DNA of 64,000 bases, from NCBI GenBank assembly GCA_022829145.1, contig CM040746.1, positions 10,290,184 to 10,354,183 on the forward strand, given 5' to 3'. Position 1 is the stretch's first letter. Every line of letters starts with the position of its first letter. The notes under the pieces are model-generated. The model did not search any database, was not told where the DNA came from, and saw nothing but the letters and a program-made list of their open reading frames with translations. The position numbers and the translations under genes are program-made. This DNA comes from Albula goreensis (taxonomy: Eukaryota > Chordata > Actinopteri > Albuliformes > Albulidae). Shown piece after piece: positions 24,318 through 37,902 of the stretch.

Positions 24318-27300
24318 CATTATATCATAAAGCCAGGTTCTCCTTATAGGAATTCAAATCTATCTCCATTTGAAAGTGATTCCTTAAAGAGTGAGAGAAT
24401 GTTTTGAATTGTCAAAGGGGAATTAAAAAAGAATAAAAATTTAATAAACCCTTTTAAATCTGGCATTTAATGCTAAAAGCTGACAGACAGGTGGGATAAA
24501 AATAGTGGCAACTCTGGGACAAAGATGTTGGGTTGAAAAAAAAATTCTAATTCTTTTTCCTTTTGAAAAGCCCAAATGAGCTTTCATGTATTTGCAGCTG
24601 AAGGGTGTGTCAGAGGCCTGAAACAATGAGAGTATAATATGCGTGAACAGATGCTGCGGAATGCTGTCATTTTTGTAGCTTTTAATCTTTAATTTATAGT
24701 GATTGATTATAGTAGGTCCATTTGCATCTTAACTTCAGGTTTAATTATTTCAAAATTAACATAGACCTGCACAAATTTTCTGTAATTCTGTTGCAGATGT
24801 AAAAATGCTGGGCACACCATATCTGCGTTTAGATCATTGTGCCCTTGTGTTGAAAAAAAACATCCTCAAAAAAGCTTCTGGAAGCTGTAGCTCTAGAAGA
24901 GCGGCAGTGACAAAAATCAACCAGTCAGTGGTAGTGTTGTGGTTCGGGAAGCATGCCATCGACCAAAGGATCACAGGTTCCCTGCATCGACAGGTGACCA
25001 GAATCAGCAATGAAATGAAATGGACTAGCAACTGGCTGGCTAGCACCTTGTTGCCCTGAACCAACAGACCTGAAAGTAGCAAAGTGTGAAATAACTTCAT
25101 TACTAACACTGAATTACCACCATTGCAGTTTTGATATCTGGAATACTTTATCATTCAAAACCCTTCACTTACAGCTGGGAAATATAGCATACCAGGCAAA
25201 TCAAATAGTGTTTTTGAGTGCAATAACAATTATCTCCAGCATTCCTTCTTTTTTTTTTCTTAATAATACACGGCAGCACACCTCCAATCCTCAGAGGCCG
25301 TGTGAAATCACTCTATATATATTCAGTGTTGATATAGCAGCCAATCAGTAACATACTGTTTCCATGTGGTTTAATAAAAACAGCTCTATGAAGGCTAAGA
25401 GCAAAAACATGATCGATACACTTTTCAAAACCAATCGCAAAGTTAACCAAGTTAACATTGGTTTGCTACCATATCAGGTAAGATTGAAGAGAAAGATGGA
25501 AGGGAGATCAAACGGTTACATAACTTTTATTCTGACCGGCACAGTTTTTGTGCTCAAAAACACCATTTAATACACTAGTACGCTCCGGCTTACCAGCAGT
25601 CTTCTGAAGCATCTCTTGTCTGTTCATGAACTGCATTCATCAGTTTGTCAGCTTTAATGAGCCTGGGTTGTGTTGCGGAGTGTGACACTTGAAAGCCTTT
25701 GTTCTCCCCTGACTGATAGCAGCTGTGTGAAGAGGTCTGTGTGTGTGTGTGTGTCTGTGTGTGTGTGTGTCTGTGTGTGTCTGTGTGTGTCTTTGTGTGT
25801 CTGTGTGTGTGTCTGTGCGTGCGTGCATGCGTGCAGTCTGTTTGTGTATGTGTGATTGTGCTTGTGTGTGTCCCCATGCGTGCACATGCATGTGTGCTTG
25901 AGAATCGTCCTAGGTCCTTTTGAATACGCCGATCGTTTGATGTCAGTTGCTTAGCAGCTTGAGTCATGGGGAGAAAGTTTGTCATGTCTAGAAAAAAAAA
26001 TGTTGCATGAGCTGTGCTGTGTCACATCTCAGTTCATCAGTCTATGGGACTTTCCCTGCAGCTTGTTCTGTTGAAAAGCTGTTAAATTCAATTACCCAGT
26101 ATCAGACAGGCCAGCATCTGATGCGTTATCGCCCTCTGGTTTGGCAATGCTTCACCAAAAATGTGCAATTCTGAAGACAACAGTCTGTCCCTTGATCAGT
26201 GATTATATTGAGTCCAGCCATTGGCCTCCTTCCCCCTAAGGCAGGTGACTGTTCCCAGTTCACAAAGGGATCCAGAATTTTTCAGCATTTTCCCACCCCT
26301 TTTTTTCTAACCCGAATTGAACTGTACTATCAGCCTCTCCCCAGCAGCCTCCATCCACAGACTCTGGAAGGAGCAGCCACACATATGATTTGTGATTCAC
26401 GTGGCAGCAAGCGTCACTGTTTGCCCTGCTGCAGATGCAGTATCGGTCACATACTGTCTGTGTCATCAAAGGACTACACTGTCACTCTAAGCTCAGTTCA
26501 TGAACCTGAATGTTTCGATTAGATTATCAGATTATTCTGATGCGATTCATTTCTATTCAGTGCAGAATTCTGTTTTAAAAATGTAATTAATAAGCAAATG
26601 TGACTGGAGGATTCGATTTACTCAGGGGAATATAGATGATAAAAACAATAACTATGCATTTAGTTCTTGATTCTTTCATTTTGAGGAGTTGCCATATTTC
26701 AGTTTCCTGAAAAACCTGAATTTTCTTTAAGCACCGCTCAAATCTAACATCCCAAAATCAATGCAGTTGAATTGTAAGCTGAAGATAGGTTTCACACCCC
26801 GATACCCTGTGATTTGCAGCACTTTCTGAACATGATGCAGGCCCTCTTAACAATGCTCTGTATATTGTGTCCTAATACACATGTAATGATGTGGACAGAC
26901 ATTCAGATCAGCTTGGCTTGACATTTACCTGCAATCTACAGAGGAACCATTACAGCGTAACACTCCCAAGGGTCTCAGCCTCTCCTGCTTGATTTTGGGA
27001 AGCAGATGACACCAGAATATGGCTCTCCGTCTATGCCATTGCGTTTGGTCTGTCCTGGTCATTGTGGTGCTTTGACATAGCAGATGCTCTAGAGTTTCTC
27101 TCATGGTTCATGGTTTTTGATGACTTCCAGCTTGCTGATGGCCAAGTCCGACGAACACAAATTCAGACTGTTATGAGGAGTTTTCTGGGATCAGGAGGTG
27201 TTAGTCTGGCAGTCCTTTAGCCTGAGCAGAGGCCAGTGTCAACACAGAATAGAGTAAGGGCTTCAGCAGCTAAATGGATTAGCTTCCAGGAGTTTGGCCA

Positions 27301-30300
27301 GCATCATGTGACCCCTCTCCTTTTTGGAAACAGCAGAGAGAGGTCTCTCCTGAGGAGGAAAATCAGGATCGCATCAACTTGAGATTGTTCAGTGAGCCGC
27401 AAACCCCTAACCAAACATTGCGAGAGGGGGATTTGGAATAATCTGTAGGAAGTCTGCAAAGAAACCCCCAGAGGAAGGGGGAATTTGGACGGACTACAGT
27501 GTCACAACCCCTTAGACTCTTGGATTCGAATGAAACCGTTCCAGTTTTGTTATATTTGGCTCAGTCTTTGCTTCTTAGCTTCCCATGTGAAGCCTAAATT
27601 GAATTGAATTTAATGTATTCCTGGTGTACAGCATGTACATTTGAGTTGACGTAGGCCTATCTACACAATCTAGCTAACTAATAAGATGGACTTGTAGTTC
27701 TCTCTTCAAATGGGCAAGAAAAGCTGACTGCCGCCACTTTTCTGACAGGGGAAAATAAGCCTAGTCTTCAATCAGGCTGTCAAATTTGCTGAATGGCACC
27801 TGCTTACAAAGTATATGATTATTACAGTAGCTTCACTGTGGATACAACTTTGGACTACATTTGCACTCATATAACTTCATATCTGATAAGTACATGTTTT
27901 TCCTTTTCTTCCTTTGCAAGGTGTGCTGGCTTTCTTGTGAAATCCCACTGATCTTACGTCTTCCATTACATGAACATTTCTGTTAAGTGCGAGATGTCAG
28001 ACATTAAGCGTAAGTGCTTTTCAAAAGCTAAATCAAGGATCTCAATGTGAGGAATTTAAAACCTGCAGGCTACTTGTCATGTCTTATAAGTGTTTGAAAA
28101 ATGTGTAAATAGCAGAAAACGCTTAACCCAGACACTTTTCCATCATTATTGTTGTTAGTCATACACAGGTGCCCTCTTGGTGTCTTTGTCTGTTTACAAA
28201 ATCATCCATGTTTGTTGTGTCTGCTGGAGGGTTTGTGCCCTTGGAGTAACTGTCAACATAGACCAGTGAGAGGGATGGTGAAAGAGGCCCCCATTAATGC
28301 GGGCGGAGTGAGTTAACATGTAATGTGACCTTTTGTGCCTGAGTTGTATCATTGTTGTTCCATTACATCATTAGTAATATTTGGGAAAGAGTGTCATGCT
28401 GTAAAATAATGACTTATACATGAGTAAATTGAAAGTTACTAAAAAGCAGCATAAGCAGTTGGTTTGTTGGGCCATCTTGTCGATTAGCAGCGTGCTTTTT
28501 TCATTGTTTATTTTGTGACGACTGTGGTTTCAGCACATAGAGGAAATACAAGGCAATGGTTGCCAGGGCAATTAGTCTCCAATCATTGGCTACTTTAGCT
28601 CTTCCCGGTGGAGTGATGTCATTAATTTCATGCAGAAGATCGGTTCCATCCACTTCTGTCTCCCAAGGCTGGGCGAAGCTGCAATTCAATCCTTACCCCT
28701 AGAAAAACCACAGGGTTGCTGAACTGGCACATATGCACGAGAACGGCATTTGTTTAGTCTGTGGAAAAGATTTGTAAACAGGAGACATTTTTAAAGAATT
28801 ATATAGTTTCCATGTTAACGTCTTACATGATGTGATTCATGATGGATGGATGCAGGAAGTGATTGTCCTGTGCTAACTCAAAAGTATAGACGCAGGATTT
28901 GATTTGACTTTTGGTAACATTTACAAATTACATTTACCAGGAGATTAGTTCCCATTTACATTAGTTTGAGCCAAAAACCTTGAATAGACACCACAACTAT
29001 GGAAACATGTCTCCGCCTCACCAGGGCATAATGGTGGGTAAGCCTTTAAATTAGGTCCCCTTGCTCTCTAGTGGCCTCCTCTGGCCAGCTGGGTACCTGA
29101 AGGTTACTTAGCTGAACATGTATATGATGGCATAAGCAACAGTCATTGGTGTAGCATCTGTAGTGTGAAGAAACGCAAAGAGCAGGCCATCAGGAGGAAG
29201 TACTTTGAAAAATGTGTGACAACAGACAGTGGATCTGGGGCCGTCTACTTGGAGTGTGATTGGTACATCATTTTCTATGAGTTATTTTTATATTCTTGTA
29301 ATCTTTATTTACTGGAAGGCATTATAAAAACATTATAGAACATTTGTCAAGTTTTATTCCATTATACACATTTTAAAAGTTAATCACAAGGTTACACATT
29401 TATAGTCTTTTTATCCCCAGAGAAAAATCTTAGGTGTCTCCTGAGTAATCACTTCAGTAATATTTATTGAGATTGAAGGGCATTCTGACCTTCATCCTTC
29501 ATCTCCATGAAATACATCCATTATCTGTGTCTTCCAGGAATTACATGGTATACTTGTATTGATGAAATGGACCTAGATTTTCTTTGACTGCCATTGTAGG
29601 TTTGAGGGAAAAATTTCATACTTTTTCTTTGCCAACATTGTATTTGTTCTATTCATATAATATAATAAATTCAATATTGTATTGTTTAAAGAGTATCATA
29701 ATGTGAATAAGGTATTGTGAGTATTGAATTCCTGTTGAACATATTTATAACAGTTTATAACCATTTATAAAATGTTTATAACTGTTGCTCTGTGTATAGT
29801 GAAAATGAGGCATGACACTGATAGCCTGGTTCCAGATTGCTGGTGAGTAAAATGCTTGACAGAATAGACTGACCAACATTTTATTTCTATTTACCCTAAT
29901 AGTACATCTAATAATCTCAATTTGTAAAAAAAAAAAAAAAAAAAGCAAGCAACCAAAAATAAACATGCAATAAGCAAAGCAGAAAATGTGTTAAAGGAGT
30001 GAAAATGCAGGGATTAAATACCGTTACATAGGACACTTGTTTTCTGGTAGTCGCTCATTTTTAAAGGCAAAATTGACCGTGATTAACTATGTAACACAAA
30101 GAGGCTAAGTTTTTTAACAGAGTGTGCTAAATTCAAAATATGCTGTGGTTTTTGTTATTCGCAGTGTGTGATGTTGTCAGACAGTTTTGCCTTGTTCACA
30201 CTTTGAGAGCTGAAACCACTCATTTGAATGTAGACTTCAAACCGTCTTTTCCCAGCGAGGAGTGTTCCTGCTGGAGGCACGACTGGTGTTAGCCACAAAG

Positions 30301-30740
30301 AAAGATGTTTGAAATGCAAACTGCTTGCAGATCTGCTAAAAAAGGGGAGGGGACGACAGCTAATGGGCTCAAATGTTTCTTTTTAAAAAAATGTTTTTTA
30401 TTCATATTGCGTTGATTTTTTTCCCCACTGAGTGATTTGGATTAGCAAGAGGGGGGCCACAGGCGTAGCCAAAACCCTGTTTCTGGTCAAGTGCCTGGAA
30501 ACCGATGGCAGGCCGCAAACATAATGCGTTTTTAAAGCTGTGGCTTTTTCGTTACTGACACAACACGCGAGACATGTGGACCAGAAGCCACAGAGCCTTG
30601 CCCCCCACCCTTTAAACAGATGGGGAGCCCCCCCATCCCCCATGGGGTGGATGGGTGTCCAAATGCCTCCATAGCTATTTTTCTGACTTTCTCCTTCACT
30701 GTATGATTTAACCTGTAACTCAGAACTCAAGTGTCAGTGT
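24318..30740. other. eda: Intron 1 DNA without supportable genes
   Basis: Includes a GT/CT microsatellite (25738-25870), a possible tRNA-like repeat around 24920-25065 that I cannot assign, and a poly(A) run at 29927-29944. I see no exon or RNA gene. Confidence 0.45.
25738..25870. repeat. (GT)n/(CT) interrupted microsatellite
   Basis: GT repeats regularly interrupted by CT; it generates the large His/Thr-rich reverse frames. Confidence 0.93.
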
Positions 30741-30743
30741 CCA

Positions 30744-30960
30744 GTCCTGTAGGGCCACAGTGCCTGCAGGTGTAACTCTAGTCCTGTAGAGCCGCAGTGC
30801 CCGCAGGTGTAACTCCAGTCCTGTAGGGCCGCAGTGCCTGCAGGTGTAACTCCAGTCCTGTAGGGCCGCAGTGCCTGCAGGTGTAACTCCAGTCCTGGAG
30901 AACTTTGCAAGTATAACTCCAGTCCTGGAGAACTCTGCAGGTGTAACGCTAGTTCTGGAG
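30744..30960 (+). repeat. Minisatellite, 37-bp then 30-bp units
   Basis: The word gtcctg recurs at 30744, 30781, 30818, 30855 and 30892, exactly 37 bp apart, then at 30922 and (as gttctg) 30952, 30 bp apart. The later units lack about seven bases of the 37-bp form. The unit (gtcctgtagggccgcagtgc and on) resembles a dispersed fish repeat; a similar single copy lies at 33149-33180. Confidence 0.92.
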
Positions 30961-31296
30961 TGTCAGAGTTGAGGTTAAGCCTCTGCAGGCCTCCAGGGCT
31001 GTAGCCATATCCTTAGCTTAAGGGCAACAGATGCATAATTTTTTGTTTGTATTTTCTTGTTGTTATAATCAAACTCTTGCTTAACTAATTGGAATTAATT
31101 GTCAAGCTGTTGGTTGGTCTGCAGGACACAATAAGAGTCCATATTACTGGTAGTGAATCACTGCATGTGCATTGCATGGCATTGCTTTAAACCATTAGGC
31201 TACCTGGCTTGGCATCATTCATACAGAGCTGATGTCTTGAAAAACAACAGTGGAAAACACTGAAATACTCCTCCGTATCAGTTGATGACCCATCCC

Positions 31297-31527
31297 ATTA
31301 CATTATAGGCATTTACTAGATGTTCTCATTCAGAGGGACTTTGCATCCATTTTTATACACATTTGCATTCATACAGCTGGATATTTTACTGAGGCAAGCT
31401 AGGTTAAGTGCCTTCCTGATGGGTGCAACAGCAGTGCCTTAGCTGGGAATCAAACTTGCAACCTCTCAGTTACAAGACCAGCCATTATACTATCCATATA
31501 TCCAATACATCGCTCTACACTGCTGCC
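31297..31527 (-). mobile_element. tRNA-derived SINE with L2-type tail
   Basis: Read on the minus strand it begins ggcagcagtgtagagcg, has a B-box-like gtttgattcccagc, a middle with ggcacttaacctagcttgcc and atatccagctgtatgaatg, and ends gagaacatctagtaaatgcc with a tgtaatg tail. This order matches the teleost tRNA-SINE family exemplified by eel UnaSINE1, as remembered. Somewhat diverged. Confidence 0.8.
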
Positions 31528-33628
31528 ATCCCAGCTGTTTCTGATACCTGTGTGGACCCATAAAACATCTGGACCTAGTGACCCCCCCACTGAAGATTTT
31601 TTTAAATATATGGATCATATCATTAGAAACTAAAAATGTAAATAAATCTGTCTGTTTTGCAACAAAGGTAAAGCAGCCTTCATTTTGCCTTTGATTGATG
31701 TGTTCCAACAAAATTCCATGCTGGCTCATTGGTTTCTCTCAGCCTCATTTTTGCAATAAAACAAAAAAATTATAATGATAATTTATTCTATATCCATTAT
31801 GAATTATTAGCTCCTCTCCTTGATTGATATTAAAAAATTGGGGGGAAAAAATTTGTGGACGAACATGATATGGATTTTAAAAGGCAAGTTTGCTGTCTGA
31901 CTAAACCACATTATTTATGAAAAAGGCTTTGTTCTCTGGATAATCACATGAAACTGAATTACTGTTTGAGGTTGTATTTGTAGCATTGGCCCGTAAAATG
32001 TTTTACACAAGCAATAAATTGTGTCAGCAGAGCTTTGAAAGAAATCCCGTCAATTGCTTTACGGCCTTTTTATTAGAAGCTGAAATCCAGGCAATAAATT
32101 AAAGCGTATCGAACTGTTATACTTTGCAGATGATGATATTATTCTGGCTCTCAAGAGGACAGCGTCGTCCATAAAGAAGGGAGGGGAGGGAGAGGAAAAA
32201 AACCCTCAAAGGACGATGCTCTTTAAAAGACGGCCAAAAATGCATAACCAAGCCTTGGTTTCTGTCTGTGTTTGTGTTAAGTCTCAGGTCTCTCTAATGA
32301 AGATGAACCACCCACCCAGCAAAGGATAAAATGTGGCATAGGATACAATGTAATATTACTTTCTCTGAAACAAGCCACATTTGTCATCATTGAGTGAAGT
32401 TTTGGTGTTGTTTCTGTCCTGGTTTTGGCAACACTATATATAGTTTTTCTTAGGTTGATATTCAATCTTTTATAGGGGTTTTGGAATCCCTCTGATGAAG
32501 AAAGTTATGACTTAAGTTTGGAAATGAGTACATTTTGTATCATTATGGCTTGATGTTGTACTTACAGTGTTGGTGTTTTGCATGTCCTCAAATGGACAGA
32601 AGAATGGATTTAACTTGTGTTAAGACTTAAGAAATGAATTTGGTGGTCTATTGCAATGGAAATGATTGCTTGGAATGCCTCACTCTAGAAAAATGGCTGG
32701 AAATGGGACATTCTGGAAGGCAGTGAATATCTGTCAATCAAATGGTTGGTTTTGTAGTTGTCCTTGTGTTATGATTTGATGACAGACAAATGTATAGGCC
32801 CATACTCGAGTATCATGTCAATTCAATCATATGTGGTGTATGGTTCCAGGGATACTCATTCACCGTTGATAGCAGAAGAGAATGTCCAGCACTAAAAAGC
32901 TAAATGCTTGTGTCCCCCGAAACACTAATCAAAGAGTAAACCTTTATGATCCGAAACAATTACTTTAGTGATAACAATGGGGTTGTGTTTTCAGCTGACC
33001 ACAAGAGAATGATTGCACTTTCAAAACTTTGCACTGTTAACCTTGCTTCTCTGAAATACAGGCATTATTTACAGAGGGGATGTGTTGTTTATTGAAGGAT
33101 ACCTTCATTGTTCATAGCTTGACTGTTTTTTTTCTTGGAACAATGGTGTCAGACTCCAGTCTTGGAGGTCTGTGGTGTCTACGCCCAAATGATTTATGGG
33201 TAATTGTCTAAGGAGACTACACCCACACACACCTTGTTTCCAAGACTCTAAACTGGCTGCTGATTGAGAGGAAACCACAAAAACCAACATGCACTACAGA
33301 CCCCCCCGGGGCTTGAGTTTTACACCATTGGTTTAGCACCATTGGTTTTAGATGGTCGGGGAATTTTGCTGAAGCTATGTGGAGAACGCGCTCACGAGAG
33401 ATCTGACTACAAAAGATGCCATGTAAATCGTGGTCAGCACAAATCATTTTGCAATTAAGTCAAATTAATTTCAAATATAGTAGCAATTTAGTTTCTTTTC
33501 TCCTTTTGTTTGTTTGGTTATTTTTACTTGATTCAGTTGGAATATGAGATGAATCTGTAGTTTCATATTGTTTCTTCATTCAGATCTTAGTAGAAAATCT
33601 TACATTTTAGTTTCACTGGTGTAAAACA

Positions 33629-33894
33629 CAGGGTGCATATTTATGAAGAGTGTGAGACTGAGAGTTCCGATCTAGGATTAGTTTCTGCTTATCCATGTCC
33701 TCACCTTATTCATGATGAGCTGAAAAGACCTGATCCTTTGTAAGTTCCTGTATTCATTAGGTGTCTCAAGACAAGCTGATCAAGGGTCAGATTTCCCCTG
33801 TTGGCATCCTACCCTTGTCTATTATGAGTTAAATCACAAAACAGATCCCAGATCAGCACTCCTACTCAGAGACTTTTTGTGAATATGGGCCCTG
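33629..33894. mobile_element. Palindromic MITE, about 266 bp
   Basis: Ends are CAGGGTGCATATTTATGAAG on the left and, reverse-complemented from the right, CAGGGCCCATATTCACAAA. Internal arms share gatctaggatta / gatctgggatc. It is a long imperfect inverted repeat. The flanking octamers gtaaaaca and gtccacca agree at five of eight bases, consistent with a decayed hAT-type target duplication. It resembles a widespread fish element with the motif agtgctgatctaggatcag. Confidence 0.72.
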
Positions 33895-34597
33895 GTCCAC
33901 CATTGGGTAATCACATAGTCCTGGTGAAAGATGTAAGATGCGTAATAATTTGCAGATGTCTGCCTCGTGTTGCTCAGACCTGTTGAAATATCTTTCATTT
34001 TGCACCACAGGGCACGTAAACATTATGCTCCATGTGTTTTATTTGTGTTTCTCTCCCGTCAAGGCAACACGGTTGCCTTTCTCTTTTTAAATGCTCCTGA
34101 GTGCATTGACTTGCTTACCCTTCCCTTCATGTCATGTGAAATCCCCTTTGACATTCCTCCTCAAAGATGCATCCTTTGAATGAATATCGGTCCAAGTACA
34201 GCAGGAGTTCCCATCCCTGGTCCTGATGAAACATGTTTAGACCCAAAAGTAGGGTAAATTTGATGAATATATCTTAGAGGTCGCTGTTTATTTAATGATT
34301 GATGTGTAACCATTAAGTTTTGTTGGGTGTTTTGAACACATTATGTCGATATACAGGTAGTTTCATTAAGAGAAAAGCTTAACTGTCTTCATAATATTTA
34401 CCAAATGTAGCTGGTTTATGAGTGAACCCACTTCATGGTACGCTTGGTATACTCAGTAGACACTTAAGATGAAGGGTTAGGAAACCTAAAAAAAACAGGT
34501 TAGGACCTGTTTTGCATGAATTGCAAGTTCTTTTTTCCTGTTTTCCACTTTGTTGACAAGGGTTGACATTTTCTCATCTCGTTTTGCGTTCTTCAAC

Positions 34598-34650
34598 CTG
34601 TTTTTTTTTTTGTTTGTTTGGTTGTTTGTTTGTTTGTTTGTTTTTTTTAC
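34598..34650. repeat. T-rich (GTTT)n tract
   Basis: T run followed by several gttt units and another T run. Confidence 0.9.
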
Positions 34651-36510
34651 TTTCCACCCCCGATGCTGTTTTTAGGAAAAACACAGCCGAACAGCAAAGG
34701 AATTCGGTCCAGATGGTGTTCCGTCAACGAGGTGAAAACTCCCCAGCAGCTGTGAGCGTTTTCGACCCCCCATCCTCCCCACTCAAACCTCTCCAAACCC
34801 TTCCACCCCCAGAGTTTTGCCCAGATGCCAGCGTTAAACAATCGTGATTACAGATACCGCAGTTTACAGATCCCAAGAAACGGGAGCACATGGTCGCTCA
34901 GCTGCTCCACTCTCCCTCTCCTCAGCCTACAGGACCAGCTGCCCGATTGAGGGCTGAAACTCCCTCTCATCCACTCCTTTAGACATTCAACAAGCTGTTC
35001 TTAATCCCCACTGGCATGCCCACTGGCTCAGCTTGCATTGGTCTGCAGGGAGATAGGTCGCCCATCCTATATTTACTCGCACAGTTCAATAACAGGAGAT
35101 GTAGGTAAAGGAGGATCCTACTTGGACTGCTGTCATCATTATATTCTTATGATTGTCGTCTGTTCCCTTTATTTTTCCTGGAAAATGTACCATTGAGAAA
35201 AGTCATTCACCTGAATCACATAAGATGTGTGAAACTGTAAGTCTCTCTAGATAAGAGACTTATATACTCCCAGTGCTTTAAAATGTCAAAGTAAAAGGTA
35301 AGTGGAGGGCAACAAGAAGGGAAGAGTGTTGAAGCTGGGGGCAGGAAGGGAGTGCAAGTGTGGAGGGAAAAGTCAGTAAGGGGGTTGAAGCGTGGTGCAG
35401 GATGAAAGGAGTATGATAAAGCAGAGGAGAATGAGGGAAGCGCTCTCATGCTCTCACATGCAAGTCCAAAAACTGTGCAGCGTTAAAAGGATGCCGGTGG
35501 CCAGACTCTTCCTCACAGTTGGTTTTCAGTGGGTTTTGTTGTGGCAGACGTTCCAATCCCGTGCGTAACACTAGAACACGGTGGGTGCCTCAGCTATGAT
35601 CGTGGGCTGAGCAAACCTCTGCATTCTCAGCTAGTCAGGCATGCTCGCCTTACACACTGAAAAGCCACATCGGTCATTTGCTTTTTGGTCTTGGCATAGA
35701 GTTTACCATTAGGTCTTGTAATACTGAATGCTTCCAGCCTGGAGGGAGTGCTGTGGGTTTTATGGAGTGCTTCGTCAACTGTTTAGTCCTAAGCCTCCTT
35801 CAGTCTAATTGGTGGATGCTAGATTTGGTCAGTTATGAATCTGACAAGTGAAGTTACTTTGAACTCTGAGCTCTGACCTGTATCACCCCACAAGCCACAT
35901 ATTGATTGATTGACCTGACTGGGTTGTTGCCAGAAGCCGTTCTACTATGGGACCGGACTTCCCTGAGAACACGGTGATGGGAAGAAAGACGAAAAACAGA
36001 GCTTGGCACGCTAACCCGGGCCAGTTGTCCGTCGTGTGTGTGTGTTTACTGCAGTGTTTACAGGGACATAAACACAAAGAATGTTTACACACATTTCACA
36101 TTTCACCCCCAAGTATCTGAAATTTGAACAAGACAACAAAAAAACCTTGAGGAACTAGAGCGATTTGTTTGACAGCAGACACTGCACGACCTGAAGGCTA
36201 AGATCATTCTGCTCGCAGATTTCTCGGGTTTCCGTTTCTTTTATTTATTTGTGTTGTAACCATAGACACTCGAGGTGAAGGACATGCAATTCTTTCAAAT
36301 AAGTAATGAATCCTTCATTTCTCTGGACTTTTTCCTCTTTTTCTTTGTTTGTTTTATATTACCAGTCACAAAGAAAAGTTTTGCATAAAAACAACTATAG
36401 GAAATTTTATGGTGTTTTGATTGTTTTGTTGTCTGGCCAAGGTCTTGTAGACATTTATTTTTATGTCTGACCACCAACTTCTTGCACTACCAGCAGACGT
36501 GAATAGCAGT

Positions 36511-36716
36511 TACATTACAATGCTTTAGCAATTGCTCTTATCCAGAGCACCTTGCATAGCTTACATGATCTGTTAAGTACATGTGGATGTTTTTACTAAA
36601 GCAATTCAGGTTAAGCTTGCTCAGAGGGAACAATGGAAGCACCCACCTGGGAATCAAACCTGTAACCTCTGAGCTATAAGCAGACATTCCTCACCATAAC
36701 ACTACACTGCTGCCCA
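36511..36716 (-). mobile_element. tRNA-derived SINE with L2-type tail
   Basis: On the minus strand: ggcagcagtgtagtgttatg at the head, B-box-like ggtttgattccc, then ctgagcaagcttaacctgaa and ttgctttagtaaaaacatcc, and a tail reading gctctggataagagcaattg and ctaaagcattgtaatgtaa. All modules of the family are present in order, making this one of the best preserved SINE copies in the window. Confidence 0.87.
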
Positions 36717-37054
36717 TAAATGATTGACCTGCTGTATGACAGAGCAGTGGAGCAGGTCAGGTTTTTGCTGGGTTTTATACTGCATAGACAGAGGTCTATG
36801 TATGTCAGCACAAACGAGAAGCAGAAGGAATGTTCCTCCTCTTGCATGGGTTGCTTGTTCTCAAAGAAACCATTAGCTGTATAAATAAGCACTGCTGACT
36901 TGCAGGGACGTAATGTAAAAAAAATCTGTAATGCAGTTAAACTTGACTGTAAAGGTAAACTTCCCTTTTTGAGTTTGCGCAGCTTTTCGTGTGTGCAGTC
37001 ACAGAAAAAAATAAATGTAGAGGCTGGAGTTGTGATCTTTGGGCTTGGAATTTA

Positions 37055-37164
37055 CAAGGGCCTGTTTAACCCCAGAAAACAGCACTAGAGGTCTAAAGTA
37101 GATGGTGTGCAAGGGCCTGTTTAACCCCAGAAAACAGCACTAGAGGTCTGAAGTCAATGCTGTG
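37055..37164 (+). repeat. Two-copy tandem duplication, 55-bp unit
   Basis: The block starting caagggcctgtttaacccca occurs at 37055 and again at 37110, with a few substitutions between copies. Confidence 0.93.
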
Positions 37165-37902
37165 CAATTGCAATGTGAGATATTGATTTGGGTGTATAAT
37201 CAGCTGTAAAGGTGGCACAGTGTTTCACTAATTTTTTAGGGGGGCAGAAATGCTTTTGAAAAGAGGCCACGCTGTATGGGTTTCAGGGGGAAGGTTCATA
37301 CGAAACTCCTGGTAATGGATGATCTATGCCACATGTGCGGAGTTGAGCTGTTTTTATTACAAACAAATTCAATTTCTTCTAAAGGACGTAGGAAAACCGA
37401 TCCCATGTGGGGCCCGGTGGTTAGGAGAGTGAAATCATTCAGTGCTCTGTGTGTAACAGGTGGTTTTCAGGTGCATGGCCCCGTTGAAAAGGCGGACATT
37501 TTCCTCATGGTTGAAATGGCGTGGCGTTGACAACCCAGGGTCAGTCAGGGAGGCCCAGGTTCAAGTGCCGCGGCTCCTGAATCAACTGATGTGATTGGTA
37601 CTGAAAGCGACGTATTCTCGAAACAGGATAAAATAGCTACCAGAAAAACTGGCTAATCTTTACACTTGTAGCTACTTCATATTTTGTATTGCTTGTTTGA
37701 TAAACGCTTTTGAGAAATGAAGCTGTTTCTAGAGTTTGTTGTAGTGAGAGATGTTTCAACCTTTATGCATAAAGCTTTTCACTTCCCTTTAGATAGATGA
37801 AAATAAGAGTAACGAGAAGCTTGGTAAAAATGTAATATTTAAACTGAGCTTCTCATAGGCCTAGGAAAAAAGCCTGAAAGACATTGCAAATCACAGAGAA
37901 AG

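Noticed and set aside
24920-25065. Possible tRNA-like or SINE sequence (ggttcgggaagcatgcc region)
   Set aside because: Neither a cloverleaf nor the ordered SINE modules could be traced; too diverged to call.
25590-25985. 131-residue His/Thr-rich minus-strand frame
   Set aside because: Translation of the GT/CT microsatellite.
37530-37600. B-box-like ggttcaagtgcc suggesting a tRNA
   Set aside because: No A box or acceptor stem pairing at the right distance.
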